64,000 nt of DNA from Robiginitalea biformata HTCC2501 (GCF_000024125.1 NC_013222.1:2334501-2398500), one strand, 5' to 3'; positions 51,211 to 60,181 are shown, counted from the stretch's first letter. The notes: generated by a model not told the origin, from the sequence alone. Program-made: numbers and translations.

Positions 51211-51218
51211 TATTTTTG
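51211..51218 (+). promoter_or_regulatory. Promoter -7 box abutting the exporter gene
   Basis: TATTTTTG is a perfect TAnnTTTG box that ends 5 nt before ATG 51224. The transcript start would fall on or next to the start codon, so a leaderless message is suggested. No TTG was found at the right -33 distance. Confidence 0.45.
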
Positions 51219-51223
51219 CCCCA

Positions 51224-51979
51224 ATGGACACCTGGTACCACTACTTGTTACTGGTCGTTGTGGGATTCGCCGTTGGTTTTATCAATACGGTAGCCGGCGG
51301 GGCCTCCCTGATCTCCCTCCCCGTGCTTATTTGGCTGGGGCTGCCCCCGGCGGTGGCCAACGGTACCAACCGTGTGGCCATTGTCCTGCAGACCGCCATG
51401 GCTACGGCCGGATTTCGCAGTAAAGGGGTGAGCACCTTCCCGTTCAACGGCTACCTGGGTCTCGCCGCGGTGGCCGGTTCGCTGATCGGTGCGTACCTGG
51501 CCGTGGATATTTCGGGTGAATTGTTCAACCGGATCCTGGCTATTATCATGGTCGTGGTCGTACTGGTAATCGCTTTTAAGCCCGGGGTGCAGATCGATAC
51601 GCTCCAGGAACGCCTGACCGGCCGGTATCTGTGGGCCGGCTGCCTGGCATTCTTTTTTATCGGCATTTACGGGGGCTTTATCAATGCAGGAGTCGGGTTT
51701 ATTATCATTCTATTCCTGCACTACTTCCACCGGATGGACCTGGTCCGCACCAATGCGACCAAGGTGGCCGTGGTCTGTATCTATACGATTGCGGCCCTGA
51801 TTGTGTTTATCGTCAACGACAAGGTCATCTGGAAGGTGGGGCTGGTACTGGCCATCGGGAACATGCTCGGAGCCTGGTTCTCGAGCCGGATTTCCGTGGG
51901 TCGGGGCGACGGGTATATCAAGGGCTTTCTGATCGCGATGATCCTGGTGATGGCAGTTAAACTCTGGTTTTTTACATAA
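51224..51979 (+). CDS. TauE/SafE (TSUP) family permease
   Basis: This 251-residue protein has about eight membrane spans and the family motif GFINTVAGGASLISLPVLIWLG at the N-terminus, repeated in the second half as GIYGGFINAGVGFIIILF. The family exports or imports sulfur compounds or small organic acids. The stop overlaps the next start by 1 nt (TAATGG), so this is a co-transcribed operon. The actual substrate cannot be told. Confidence 0.9.
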   Translation: MDTWYHYLLLVVVGFAVGFINTVAGGASLISLPVLIWLGLPPAVANGTNRVAIVLQTAMATAGFRSKGVSTFPFNGYLGLAAVAGSLIGAYLAVDISGELFNRILAIIMVVVVLVIAFKPGVQIDTLQERLTGRYLWAGCLAFFFIGIYGGFINAGVGFIIILFLHYFHRMDLVRTNATKVAVVCIYTIAALIVFIVNDKVIWKVGLVLAIGNMLGAWFSSRISVGRGDGYIKGFLIAMILVMAVKLWFFT

Positions 51980-52626
51980 TGGCTATGGAACGGCATCTCG
52001 ACGCATTGAACTGGCGCTACGCGGTGAAGAAATTCGATCCGGAGCGGTCACTGACAGCCGAACAGGTGGATGGCCTTAAGCGGGCGTTCAACCTGACGGC
52101 CACTTCCTACGGGTTACAACCCATCCAACTCGTAGTTCTCCGGCACAAAACCCTGCAGGAGGAGTTGGTGGTACATTCCTATGGGCAACGACAGGTAGCG
52201 GATGCCTCGCATTTACTCATTTTTTGCATCGAAAAAGCCGTGGATAGCGCGTATATCGAGGCCTATTTTAACCGGGTTCGGGAAGTCCGGGGTACCTCAG
52301 GGGAAATCCTCGACCCGTATCGCCGGGAGTTACAGCAGCGTTTCCGTGGGAAACCGTCGGAGGAGGTGCGCATCTGGGCCACCCACCAGGCGTATCTGGC
52401 CATGGGCAACCTGCTGACTTACTGCGCTTTTGAGCGTATCGATTCCTGCCCGATGGAAGGTTTTGACCCGGAGGCCTACGATCGGGTCCTCGGCCTGGAA
52501 GACCGTGGGCTCACAGCTGTCCTGGCCATGCCGGTGGGGTATCGTTCCCCTGAGGATATTTTTTCCGGTTTCAAAAAAGTCCGGCGGAAACTCGAGCGCT
52601 CCGTCTATACAATCGAAGAAAAGTAA
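51979..52626 (+). CDS. Nitroreductase family NAD(P)H oxidoreductase
   Basis: This 215-residue protein has the FMN-binding nitroreductase fold: LNWRYAVKKFDPERSLT at the N-terminus, 'FNLTATSYGLQPIQLVVL', 'HQAYLAMGNLLTYCAFERIDSCPMEGFDP' and 'GLTAVLAMPVGYRSPED'. These match NfsB-like enzymes, which reduce quinones, nitro compounds or flavins in the cytoplasm. ATG 51985 is an alternative start. It is coupled to both neighbours (1-nt overlap before, 4-nt gap after). Confidence 0.9.
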   Translation: MAMERHLDALNWRYAVKKFDPERSLTAEQVDGLKRAFNLTATSYGLQPIQLVVLRHKTLQEELVVHSYGQRQVADASHLLIFCIEKAVDSAYIEAYFNRVREVRGTSGEILDPYRRELQQRFRGKPSEEVRIWATHQAYLAMGNLLTYCAFERIDSCPMEGFDPEAYDRVLGLEDRGLTAVLAMPVGYRSPEDIFSGFKKVRRKLERSVYTIEEK

Positions 52627-52630
52627 AGCT

Positions 52631-53827
52631 ATGCCCGGTTTTGAATTATTTGGAGAAAAGGAAAAGCAATCCGTTCAGGACGTTCTGGACAGCGGCGTTC
52701 TGATGCGATATGGTTTTGAGCCGATGCGCAACGGCCATTGGAAGGCACGGGAACTGGAATCCGCCCTCGCCGGACGCATGGAAACCCCGCATGCGCACCT
52801 GGTGAGCAGCGGCACGGCGGCCTTAACGGTAGCCCTTGCAAGCGCCGGGGTGGGGGCGGGGGACGAAGTGATCCTGCCGGTGTTCACCTTTGTGGCCAGT
52901 TTTGAGGCGGTGTTGTCCTTAGGGGCGGTACCAGTGCTCTGCGACGTCGATGATACGCTGACCCTGGACCCCGGGGCGGTTTCCGGGCTGATCACGGAAA
53001 AGACCCGGGCCATCATGCCGGTGCATATGTGCGGGTCCATGGCAGACCTGGAAGCGCTCCAGGCCCTGGCGGGGAAGCACGGCCTGCTACTGGTGGAGGA
53101 CGCCTGCCAGGCAATCGGCGGCTCCTATAAAGGCAAGCCGCTGGGGAGTATCGGGGAGGCGGGTTGTTTCTCGTTTGATTTCGTAAAGACCATAACCTGC
53201 GGGGAGGGCGGGGCCGTCATTACGCACTCCCCGGATATATACGAAAAAGCCCAGGCCTACAGCGACCACGGGCACGACCATGTCGGCAGGGACCGGGGGG
53301 CGGAAGGCCATCCCCATTTGGGGTACAATTACAGGATCTCCGAATTGCACGCCGCTGTCGGCCTGGCACAACTCGCCCGCCTGGACGACTTTATCGGCAT
53401 TCAGAAACGTCACTACGAGGTGCTGGAGGGGGCCGTCAGGGAAATTCCAGGGGTTGTTTTACGCCGCGTCCCCGGGGGCGGGGTCCAGAATTATTCCTTT
53501 TTGAATTTTTTCCTGCCGGACGCGGACAGCGCCCGTCGTGCGCAACGGGAGCTATCCGAAGCCGGGGTGGACGGGGTCTTTTACTGGTACGACAACAATT
53601 GGCACTACCACCGTCGTTGGGAGCACCTGAAAGGGTTGAAATCCCTCGGGGCCCTGCCGGCAGAGACTGCCCGGCGGACCCGGGAAGCCAACGACCGGGA
53701 CTTTCCCGATTCCGATGCCTGGATGGGCCGTTGCCTGTCGGTACTGATCAAACTGTCGTGGACGGAAGAAGCGGTCCGTCGGCGCGCAGCTGCCCTTTCA
53801 AATGTCCTGCAGGAGGTGTCGGGGTAG
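52631..53827 (+). CDS. DegT/DnrJ/EryC1/StrS-type PLP aminotransferase, KdnA-like
   Basis: ATG 52631 gives 398 residues; the frame is open upstream but would overlap the nitroreductase gene. PLP-binding Lys186 is in FDFVKTITCGEGG; 'LVSSGTAALTVAL' binds the phosphate. The N-terminus MPGFELFGEKEK and the phrase RYGFEPMRNGHWKAREL recall KdnA, the enzyme that makes 8-amino-3,8-dideoxy-octulosonate, a Kdo analogue of the lipopolysaccharide core. This is from memory of the family. The usual partner KdnB is not next to it. It is the last gene of the exporter operon. Confidence 0.85.
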   Translation: MPGFELFGEKEKQSVQDVLDSGVLMRYGFEPMRNGHWKARELESALAGRMETPHAHLVSSGTAALTVALASAGVGAGDEVILPVFTFVASFEAVLSLGAVPVLCDVDDTLTLDPGAVSGLITEKTRAIMPVHMCGSMADLEALQALAGKHGLLLVEDACQAIGGSYKGKPLGSIGEAGCFSFDFVKTITCGEGGAVITHSPDIYEKAQAYSDHGHDHVGRDRGAEGHPHLGYNYRISELHAAVGLAQLARLDDFIGIQKRHYEVLEGAVREIPGVVLRRVPGGGVQNYSFLNFFLPDADSARRAQRELSEAGVDGVFYWYDNNWHYHRRWEHLKGLKSLGALPAETARRTREANDRDFPDSDAWMGRCLSVLIKLSWTEEAVRRRAAALSNVLQEVSG

Positions 53828-53877
53828 CGAAACCGCTGTGGCCCGCATGAAGGAGTATTCAGCCCCTGCGGTATCGC

Positions 53878-55008
53878 TCAATAGGGCACGTAATCCACTA
53901 TTTCCAACCCGTAGCCGACGATCCCGACGCGCTTGGCCTGGGAGCTGTTGGTCATCAGCCGGATTTTCTGGATCCGCAGGTCGTGGAGTATCTGTGCGCC
54001 AATCCCAAAATCCTTGGTGTCCATTTCGATTCCCGGGGCTTTGAGGATGCCTTTCGCCTGGTTTTCCTCCAGACCCCTGATCCGCGAGAGCAGGTTCAGG
54101 GATTCGCTGGGCTGGTTGATAAAAACTATGGCTCCCGTACCTTCATCGTTCAGGGCCCGGAACATATCGTCCAGTTTTTTGTCTGCATCGTTGGTCAGCG
54201 TCCCCAGGATGTCGTTGTTCACCAGGGTGGAATTGATCCGGGTAAGCACCGGGTCGCCGTCCTTCCAGGCACCTTTGGTGAGGGCCAGGTGTATCTGGTC
54301 GTTGGTGGTTTGACGGTAGGCGTGGAGCCGGTATTCCCCGAACCGGGTTTTGACGTCAAAAGAGGCCTCTTTGCGGATCAGGCTGTCGTGCTTCATCCGG
54401 TACGCGACCAAATCTTCGATAGAAACGAGCTTCAGGTTGAATTTGCGCGCCACCCGGGCCAGTTCGGGCAACCGGGCCATGGTGCCGTCCTCGTTGAGCA
54501 CTTCCACGAGGATTCCCGCCGGTTGGAATCCCGCCAGCCGGGCAAAATCGACGGCAGCCTCTGTATGGCCCACGCGCCGCAATACTCCCCCGTTTTTGGC
54601 GCGGAGCGGGAATATGTGGCCGGGACGGCCGAGTTCCTCCGGCCGGATGTCCGGGTTCACCAGGGCCTGGATCGTTTTGGCGCGGTCGTGGACGGAGATG
54701 CCCGTCGTACAGCCATACCCGATCAGGTCTACCGATACGGTAAATTGCGTGTGGTGCAGCACCGTGTTGTTTTCCACCATCATTTTCAGGTCGAGCGCAT
54801 CGCATCGCTCCTCGGTAAGCGGGGCGCAGATTAGGCCCCTGCCATGGGTGGCCATAAAGTTGATCATCTCCGGGGTTACCTTTTCGGCCGCCGCGATAAA
54901 GTCGCCTTCATTCTCCCGGTTTTCATCGTCCACCACAATGATGACCTTGCCCTGCCGGATATCTTCAATGGCGGACTCGATGGAATCCAGCTGTATTTTT
55001 TTTCCCAT
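53878..55008 (-). CDS. ribB: 3,4-dihydroxy-2-butanone-4-phosphate synthase with degenerate GTP cyclohydrolase II-like half
   Basis: ATG 55008 (MGKKIQLDSIESAIEDI) gives 376 residues; the frame runs further back into the neighbour. The N-terminal half is a good RibB (DDENRENEGDFIAAAEKVTPE, THGRGLICAPL, the 'YGCTTGISVHDR' loop and GHIFPLRA), which makes the four-carbon unit of riboflavin. The C-terminal half has the GTP cyclohydrolase II outline (KDFGIGAQILHDLRIQKIRLMTNSS). It has no Cys at all, so the three zinc ligands are gone. The catalytic loop RQEGRGIGL is replaced by NQPSESLNL. GTP cyclohydrolase activity is therefore unlikely. It is the last gene of the ftsK operon. Confidence 0.9.
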   Translation of the reverse strand: MGKKIQLDSIESAIEDIRQGKVIIVVDDENRENEGDFIAAAEKVTPEMINFMATHGRGLICAPLTEERCDALDLKMMVENNTVLHHTQFTVSVDLIGYGCTTGISVHDRAKTIQALVNPDIRPEELGRPGHIFPLRAKNGGVLRRVGHTEAAVDFARLAGFQPAGILVEVLNEDGTMARLPELARVARKFNLKLVSIEDLVAYRMKHDSLIRKEASFDVKTRFGEYRLHAYRQTTNDQIHLALTKGAWKDGDPVLTRINSTLVNNDILGTLTNDADKKLDDMFRALNDEGTGAIVFINQPSESLNLLSRIRGLEENQAKGILKAPGIEMDTKDFGIGAQILHDLRIQKIRLMTNSSQAKRVGIVGYGLEIVDYVPY

Positions 55009-55010
55009 AG

Positions 55011-56690
55011 TCAGTTTTTGGTAGTCCCCGCTTTCTTTTTTCGGGAAAAACGATCCCTGATAAAATCTATAAAATGCCCGAAGCTCATCAGACCCCGGTC
55101 GGCCGTGGCGCGCCGCGTCAGCCAAACCCCCAGGGGCAGCATAATCATCGTCGGCAGCCAGGCGCCGAGCACCGGTGGAATATTGCCCTCCTTGGCGTAA
55201 TTATTTGAAAATACGCCGAAAAAGTAATAGGCCAGGAACAGGACGATGGCCACCACCATCGGCAGGCCCAACCCGCCCTTTCTGATAATGGCGCCCAGGG
55301 GAGCGCCAACAAAGAAAAGGATGATGCAGGACAGTGCCAGTGCAAATTTGTTGTGCAGGCTCAGGATATGCCGGTTATAGCGCTTGTAACTCAATTCCAA
55401 TTCCTCGCGCTTGCCTTTAACAGAATTCAGGATATTCCGCACGGAATTGCGGCTGGCGTCCAGGATCCGGCTTTTCTCAAATGTCAGAAAAGCGCTCAAT
55501 GGTTCGTCCCTGGGGATTTCCCGGTATTCGGAAGCCGCCAGGACCGTATCGGGCACCTGGATGGCAGCGCCCACCTGTTCCCGGATCTTTGCCGCCAGGC
55601 TGTCTGCCCTGCGGTTTTGGGCGGTATCTGCCTTATTTCCGGTTGCCGCGTCCGTGTCCAACTCGGAATCCGGTTCCGGGTTGCGGTCTGCAACTGCAGT
55701 ATCCGAAAGAGTCGAATCCCTGGGGATGGAATCCGTACTGCGGACCATGGACGAGTCGGTGCCGCCGGCCGCAACGGAATCCGCAGGGCTCAGGGTCATC
55801 ACCCCCATACGCGATCGGGTACTGCGCGAAAAAGCAGCCGCCACCCGGAAATTGTGCTCCCGGATCGAATCGATATCCGTCCGAAGCCGGGAGACGTTTT
55901 TCATCCGGTCCGTTTCCACGTTCCGGTCTGCTTCCAGGTCCTCCATGTTATCCGGCAGGGCAATATTCATGATGTAGGTGTCGAAATCGGCCTTGGCAAA
56001 GGGATGGGTACGCTGGTTGCTGCCGGAGGCCTGCGTCATTTCGTGATAATAGTGGCCGTCCCGCAATACGAGCTGGATAATATCCGAGCCTTCACCACTG
56101 ATCAGCTCGCCGGTGGCCGCCTTGATCACCGTGGTATTCCGCTGCAGGTTAGATTTTTCGTGGATAACCACATTTTCAAGGAAGCGGTCGTTCTCCCCGT
56201 ATTTGCGATCAACCTTGATGTTCTTGCCCTCAAAATCGCTGAACACCCCCTCCGTGATGACAGCGGCCGGTTTCAGGGTGGCGATATTCCGGCGCAGGTT
56301 GTAGATTTTCTGTTCGGAGATCGGGATCACCGTATTGGCAAAATAAAACGTGACAAACCCCAGGAGGGATACAAATACGATTAGCGGCAGCATGGATCGC
56401 TGCAGGGAAATGCCGGACGCCTTCATGGCGGCAAACTCGTAATTCTCGGCAAAGGCCCCGAAGGTCAGGATGGAGGAGAGCAGGACGGTAAGCGGGAGTA
56501 CCTTCTCGGTCAGGTTCGGCATCAGGTAAAAGAGGAACTTCCCGATAATGATGATGTCCAACCCCTTCCCGGCCAGATCGTCGATAAAGAGCCAGATCGT
56601 CTGGAAAATGAAGATGAACATCAGGATCACGAACGAACTGAAAAAATTCGTAAGGAACCTTTTCAGGATATATTGATCGAGAATGCGCAA
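55011..56690 (-). CDS. LptF/LptG (YjgP/YjgQ) family permease with long periplasmic insert
   Basis: The start is TTG 56690 (MRILDQYILKRFLTNFF), which matches the family N-terminus. The product has 559 residues where ~360 is usual. Helices at ~15-35, 55-75, 100-120 and three near the end (TM region LALSCIILFFVGAPLG onward) are kept. The periplasmic jelly-roll is enlarged by a low-complexity part rich in Ser, Asp, Thr and Ala (~325-385: SPADSVAAGGTDSS ... AVADRNPEPDSELD). It works as half of the ABC transporter that moves lipopolysaccharide across the periplasm. F or G cannot be decided. It is 4 nt after lolA and 2 nt before ribB. Confidence 0.9.
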   Translation of the reverse strand: MRILDQYILKRFLTNFFSSFVILMFIFIFQTIWLFIDDLAGKGLDIIIIGKFLFYLMPNLTEKVLPLTVLLSSILTFGAFAENYEFAAMKASGISLQRSMLPLIVFVSLLGFVTFYFANTVIPISEQKIYNLRRNIATLKPAAVITEGVFSDFEGKNIKVDRKYGENDRFLENVVIHEKSNLQRNTTVIKAATGELISGEGSDIIQLVLRDGHYYHEMTQASGSNQRTHPFAKADFDTYIMNIALPDNMEDLEADRNVETDRMKNVSRLRTDIDSIREHNFRVAAAFSRSTRSRMGVMTLSPADSVAAGGTDSSMVRSTDSIPRDSTLSDTAVADRNPEPDSELDTDAATGNKADTAQNRRADSLAAKIREQVGAAIQVPDTVLAASEYREIPRDEPLSAFLTFEKSRILDASRNSVRNILNSVKGKREELELSYKRYNRHILSLHNKFALALSCIILFFVGAPLGAIIRKGGLGLPMVVAIVLFLAYYFFGVFSNNYAKEGNIPPVLGAWLPTMIMLPLGVWLTRRATADRGLMSFGHFIDFIRDRFSRKKKAGTTKN

Positions 56691-56694
56691 GCTG

Positions 56695-57342
56695 CTAGTT
56701 TCTTATGATGTAGTACCCGTCGTCGGTAAACTTCTGCTCATCAAAGGTAAACAAGGATTTTGACAGGGGTTGATCTGTTTTAAAAGAATTAACAGTAATG
56801 GTGGTCTTAGTGCCGTTGCTGCCGGTTTCAATCAACCGGTAAATATGCTTGGTCTCCACGTCGATACCCAGCAGGATACTCCTGATATCCGAATCCGAAT
56901 CGATGGGCGTCAGCTTCACGTACTGGATTTTCCGGCCCTGGACGTTTTGCAGTACGTCCCAGGCGTAATTGTGGCCTTCCCGATAGAAGGTGAGCATCCG
57001 GGACGGGCTCACGGTACCCGGGTCGTCGCTTTTGTCCTCGATGGTGACTTCTTCATTCTCCGGGACCACCGTGTAGACTTTGTCCCCGTCGTAGAGTTGC
57101 TGGGCGCCCATATAGTTGAGGACGTATTTTTCGCCCTGCAGCGTGAGGTCGCCCCGGGTCTCCTGACGGACGTTGGCTTCCGTGTTGTTCAGTTCAAATT
57201 TGAAGTCCACAAAAATATTGTCGTAGCCCCGGACCTTGTCATACACCTCGTCCAGCAAGGCCTTGGCTTTTTCAGGTTGCTGGGCGGTTGCCGAAGAAAC
57301 GGCCAACAAGGCCAGGATTACTATGAGAATTCTCGGTTTCAT
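56695..57342 (-). CDS. lolA: LolA family periplasmic lipoprotein carrier
   Basis: ATG 57342 (MKPRILIVILALLAVSSATAQ) gives 215 residues; TTG 57351 would add three. After the signal peptide comes the LolA half-barrel: 'FVDFKFELNNTEANVRQETRGDLTLQGEKYVLNYMGAQQLYDGDKVYTVVPENEEV', then 'LTFYREGHNYAWDV', and 'LLGIDVETKHIYRL'. The protein carries lipoproteins from the inner to the outer membrane. In this phylum LolB is usually absent. Five nt separate it from the ftsK stop. Confidence 0.87.
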   Translation of the reverse strand: MKPRILIVILALLAVSSATAQQPEKAKALLDEVYDKVRGYDNIFVDFKFELNNTEANVRQETRGDLTLQGEKYVLNYMGAQQLYDGDKVYTVVPENEEVTIEDKSDDPGTVSPSRMLTFYREGHNYAWDVLQNVQGRKIQYVKLTPIDSDSDIRSILLGIDVETKHIYRLIETGSNGTKTTITVNSFKTDQPLSKSLFTFDEQKFTDDGYYIIRN

Positions 57343-57347
57343 GTGTT

Positions 57348-59741
57348 TCAATTTGTTTCGTTGTTCAATAACTGGTCCAGGGCGGCTATATCCGGCACGA
57401 GTACCTGCCGTGCCTTGCTGCCTTCAAATGGGCCTACGATCCCCGCAGCTTCCAGCTGGTCGATAATCCGGCCTGCCCGGTTGTATCCCAGCTTCAATTT
57501 CCGCTGGATCAGGGAGGCCGAGCCTTGTTGGGCCGTTACGATGACCTCGGCGGCATCCCGGAACATATCGTCCCGCTCCTCAATACTGTAATCAAGCCCC
57601 GTGCCAGAATCCTCGCCCACGTATTCCGGCAGCAGGTGGGCATCCGGGTAGGCCCGTTGGGAACCGATGTATTCGGTGATTTTGGCTACCTCCGGGGTGT
57701 CTACAAAGGCGCATTGCAGGCGGATCGTGTCGTTCCCCTGGGTAAAGAGCATGTCGCCACGCCCGATCAGCTGGTCCGCCCCCTGGGTGTCCAGGATGGT
57801 CCGCGAGTCGATCTTGGAGGTCACCCGGAAGGCAATCCGCGCCGGGAAATTCGCCTTGATCAGCCCGGTAATCACGTTGACCGACGGCCGCTGGGTAGCG
57901 ATGATCAGGTGGATGCCGATGGCCCGGGCCAGTTGCGCCAGCCGGGCGATGGGGGTTTCCACCTCCTTGCCAGCAGACATGATCAGGTCGGCAAACTCGT
58001 CGATCACCAATACAATATAGGGGAGGTAGCGGTGGCCTTCGTTCGGGTTGAGCTTACGCGCCTTGAACTTCTTGTTGTACTCCGCAATATTCCGCACCAG
58101 GGCCGCCTTCAGCAATTCGTACCGGTTGTCCATCTCAATACAGAGGGAGTTCAGCGTATGGATCACTTTCGTGTTGTCCGTAATGATGGCTTCCTCGGTA
58201 TCCGGCAGTTTGGCCAGGAAATGGCGTTCGATCTTGTTGTACAGCGTCAGCTCTACTTTTTTCGGGTCTACCAGTACAAACTTCACTTCGGCCGGGTGCC
58301 GTTTGTAGAGCAGGGAGGTCAGGATGGCGTTCAGGCCGACGGATTTCCCCTGCCCGGTGGCGCCGGCCATCAGGAGGTGGGGCATCTTGGCCAGGTCTAC
58401 CACAAAGGTCTCGTTGCTGATGCTCTTGCCCAGGGCAATGGGCAGTTGCATCTCGGCATTCTGGAATTTCTTGGAGGCGATCACCGACCGCATGGAGACC
58501 GTGGTCGGTTTCTTGTTGGGCACCTCGATCCCGATGGTCCCCTTGCCGGGTATGGGGGCGATAATCCGAATCCCCAGGGCCGCCAGGGACAGGGCGATGT
58601 CATCTTCCAGGTTTTTGATTCGGGAAATACGGATACCGGCTTCCGGCACGATTTCGTAGAGGGTCACCGTGGGTCCGATGGTCGCTTTAATCTGGGCGAT
58701 CCCGATCTTGTAATTCCGCAGCGTATCTACAATCTTGTTCTTGTTCTCCTCCAGTTCCTCCTGGTTGATGGTAATACCCCCCGAAGCCCCATGCGTGTCC
58801 AGCAGGTCCAGGTGGGGGAATTTGTATTTGGAGAGTTCCAGGGTGGGGTCGAATTCCCCGAAATCTGAGACGAGCTGGCTGGAGCGCAGGTCCGTTTCGT
58901 CGGTTTCCTCCTCCTGTTCGGCCACCTCTATTTCGAGTTCCTGCCCCGGATCCTCATCCGCAGGCTGGGAATCGCCGGATAGGCTGGGAATGTCCTTTTT
59001 GTGCGTATAGGGGTCTGGTTTGACGGGTTCCGGTTCGGCTTCCTGTGACCCTTCCCCTTCGGCCGTTAAATCCATGGCGGCAGCCGTTGCCTCCGTTGCG
59101 TCGGGCTGGGAAGCCCCGGTTTCCGATGCCTTCCGGTTGCCGGACAGGGACATGCCGGGCACGTTCAATCGGGAAAATGCCTGTCCAACGGCCTGCGGGT
59201 CAAAGCCAAAGAGCCGTACCAGGATAACCACCAGGCCAAACAACAGCAGCAGCATGACCCCGATTTTGCCCGTGTAGTCCTGGAGGAAATCGTTCATCTC
59301 AAAGCCAATCTGGCCTCCGAGCAGGGGTTGCTGCGCGCCCAGGAAGCCGAGGCTGACAGATACCCAAATCAGCAACACAAGCCCCCAGATCCACTTGGTG
59401 AGCAGCCCGCGCAAGTCGATCCCGAGAAACATGTACAGGCCGGTCAGGCACAGCAGGACCGGGAAGACCAGGGAAGCCAGCCCAAATCCCTTGAACATAA
59501 AAAAATGGCTGACGGCCGCCCCGAACTTGTTGAGCAGGTTCCGGGCCTCTTTGTTGCGGTCTGCGAATTCGGTGAGCAGGCTCTGGTCGTCCTGCCAGTT
59601 AAAGTAAAACGAGATAAAACTGAAGAAAAGGGCGATGCTGAGGAGTACCAGCAAGCTGCCCAGGATGACCTTGTTTTGCCGGGAAAGGCGCAGGGAGCGC
59701 TTTTTTTTGGCCGACTTGGTTTTGCGTTTCTTTCTTGCCAT
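57348..59741 (-). CDS. ftsK: DNA translocase FtsK/SpoIIIE
   Basis: This gene encodes 797 residues. The basic N-terminus (ARKKRKTKSAKKKRS) is followed by four membrane spans (~25-190), an acidic linker (~200-300) and the motor. The motor has Walker A GATGQGKSVG (Lys466), Walker B IVLVIDEFADL and the pore loop region. A final winged-helix gamma domain (~735-795, 'RKLKLGYNRAGRIIDQLEAAGIVGPFEG') would read the polar DNA marks. It pumps chromosomal DNA through the closing septum and acts with XerCD. It begins a four-gene operon (ftsK-lolA-lptG-like-ribB) behind a promoter at 59773-59780. Confidence 0.96.
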   Translation of the reverse strand: MARKKRKTKSAKKKRSLRLSRQNKVILGSLLVLLSIALFFSFISFYFNWQDDQSLLTEFADRNKEARNLLNKFGAAVSHFFMFKGFGLASLVFPVLLCLTGLYMFLGIDLRGLLTKWIWGLVLLIWVSVSLGFLGAQQPLLGGQIGFEMNDFLQDYTGKIGVMLLLLFGLVVILVRLFGFDPQAVGQAFSRLNVPGMSLSGNRKASETGASQPDATEATAAAMDLTAEGEGSQEAEPEPVKPDPYTHKKDIPSLSGDSQPADEDPGQELEIEVAEQEEETDETDLRSSQLVSDFGEFDPTLELSKYKFPHLDLLDTHGASGGITINQEELEENKNKIVDTLRNYKIGIAQIKATIGPTVTLYEIVPEAGIRISRIKNLEDDIALSLAALGIRIIAPIPGKGTIGIEVPNKKPTTVSMRSVIASKKFQNAEMQLPIALGKSISNETFVVDLAKMPHLLMAGATGQGKSVGLNAILTSLLYKRHPAEVKFVLVDPKKVELTLYNKIERHFLAKLPDTEEAIITDNTKVIHTLNSLCIEMDNRYELLKAALVRNIAEYNKKFKARKLNPNEGHRYLPYIVLVIDEFADLIMSAGKEVETPIARLAQLARAIGIHLIIATQRPSVNVITGLIKANFPARIAFRVTSKIDSRTILDTQGADQLIGRGDMLFTQGNDTIRLQCAFVDTPEVAKITEYIGSQRAYPDAHLLPEYVGEDSGTGLDYSIEERDDMFRDAAEVIVTAQQGSASLIQRKLKLGYNRAGRIIDQLEAAGIVGPFEGSKARQVLVPDIAALDQLLNNETN

Positions 59742-59772
59742 GCAGTCCGTAGGAATATCAGCGGCTAAAATA

Positions 59773-59780
59773 CAAATTTA
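59773..59780 (-). promoter_or_regulatory. Promoter -7 box of the ftsK operon
   Basis: The minus strand reads TAAATTTG, a perfect TAnnTTTG box 31 nt before the start of ftsK. Confidence 0.5.
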
Positions 59781-59807
59781 CGGGTGAAGGAACAGCCGAA
59801 TGCCGGC

Positions 59808-60173
59808 TTAAAAGAGTTTGGGCAGGTAGATTATCAGGCCCACGATAGAGGCGAGGATGGAGGTAATCATCACGGCTCCGGCCGACATATCCTTGAGCCT
59901 GCCAATCCGCTCATCGTATTCGGGCTGGACGTAATCCGATAGTTTTTCAATGGCGGTATTCACTCCTTCCACACCCATTACCAAGCCGATGGCCAGCAAT
60001 TGGAACATCCATTCGGTAGCCGATATGGAAAAATAAAAGCCGGCCCCGGTAACGACCAGGGCGATGACCGCCTGGATCTGGATGCTCCCTTCTGTGCGCA
60101 CCAGCAACCAGGCCCCGCGCATGGCGATTCCCACACTTTTGATCCGGTTTCGGGTGAATGATTCTTCGGGCAT
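59808..60173 (-). CDS. dgkA: Diacylglycerol kinase family membrane protein
   Basis: ATG 60173 (MPEESFTRNRIKSVGIAMRG) gives 121 residues, the normal size. Three membrane helices, and the signature EGVNTAIEKLSDYVQPEYDERIGRLKDMSAGAVMI with the catalytic Glu, match DgkA and undecaprenol kinases. The enzyme phosphorylates diacylglycerol or undecaprenol at the inner membrane for lipid recycling. It lies 8 nt after nhaC. Confidence 0.9.
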   Translation of the reverse strand: MPEESFTRNRIKSVGIAMRGAWLLVRTEGSIQIQAVIALVVTGAGFYFSISATEWMFQLLAIGLVMGVEGVNTAIEKLSDYVQPEYDERIGRLKDMSAGAVMITSILASIVGLIIYLPKLF

Positions 60174-60181
60174 CGGGTCGC

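Noticed and set aside
57525..58868. A 447-codon plus-strand frame opposite ftsK
   Set aside because: Antisense to the well-recognised motor domain; no motif or hydrophobic pattern of its own.
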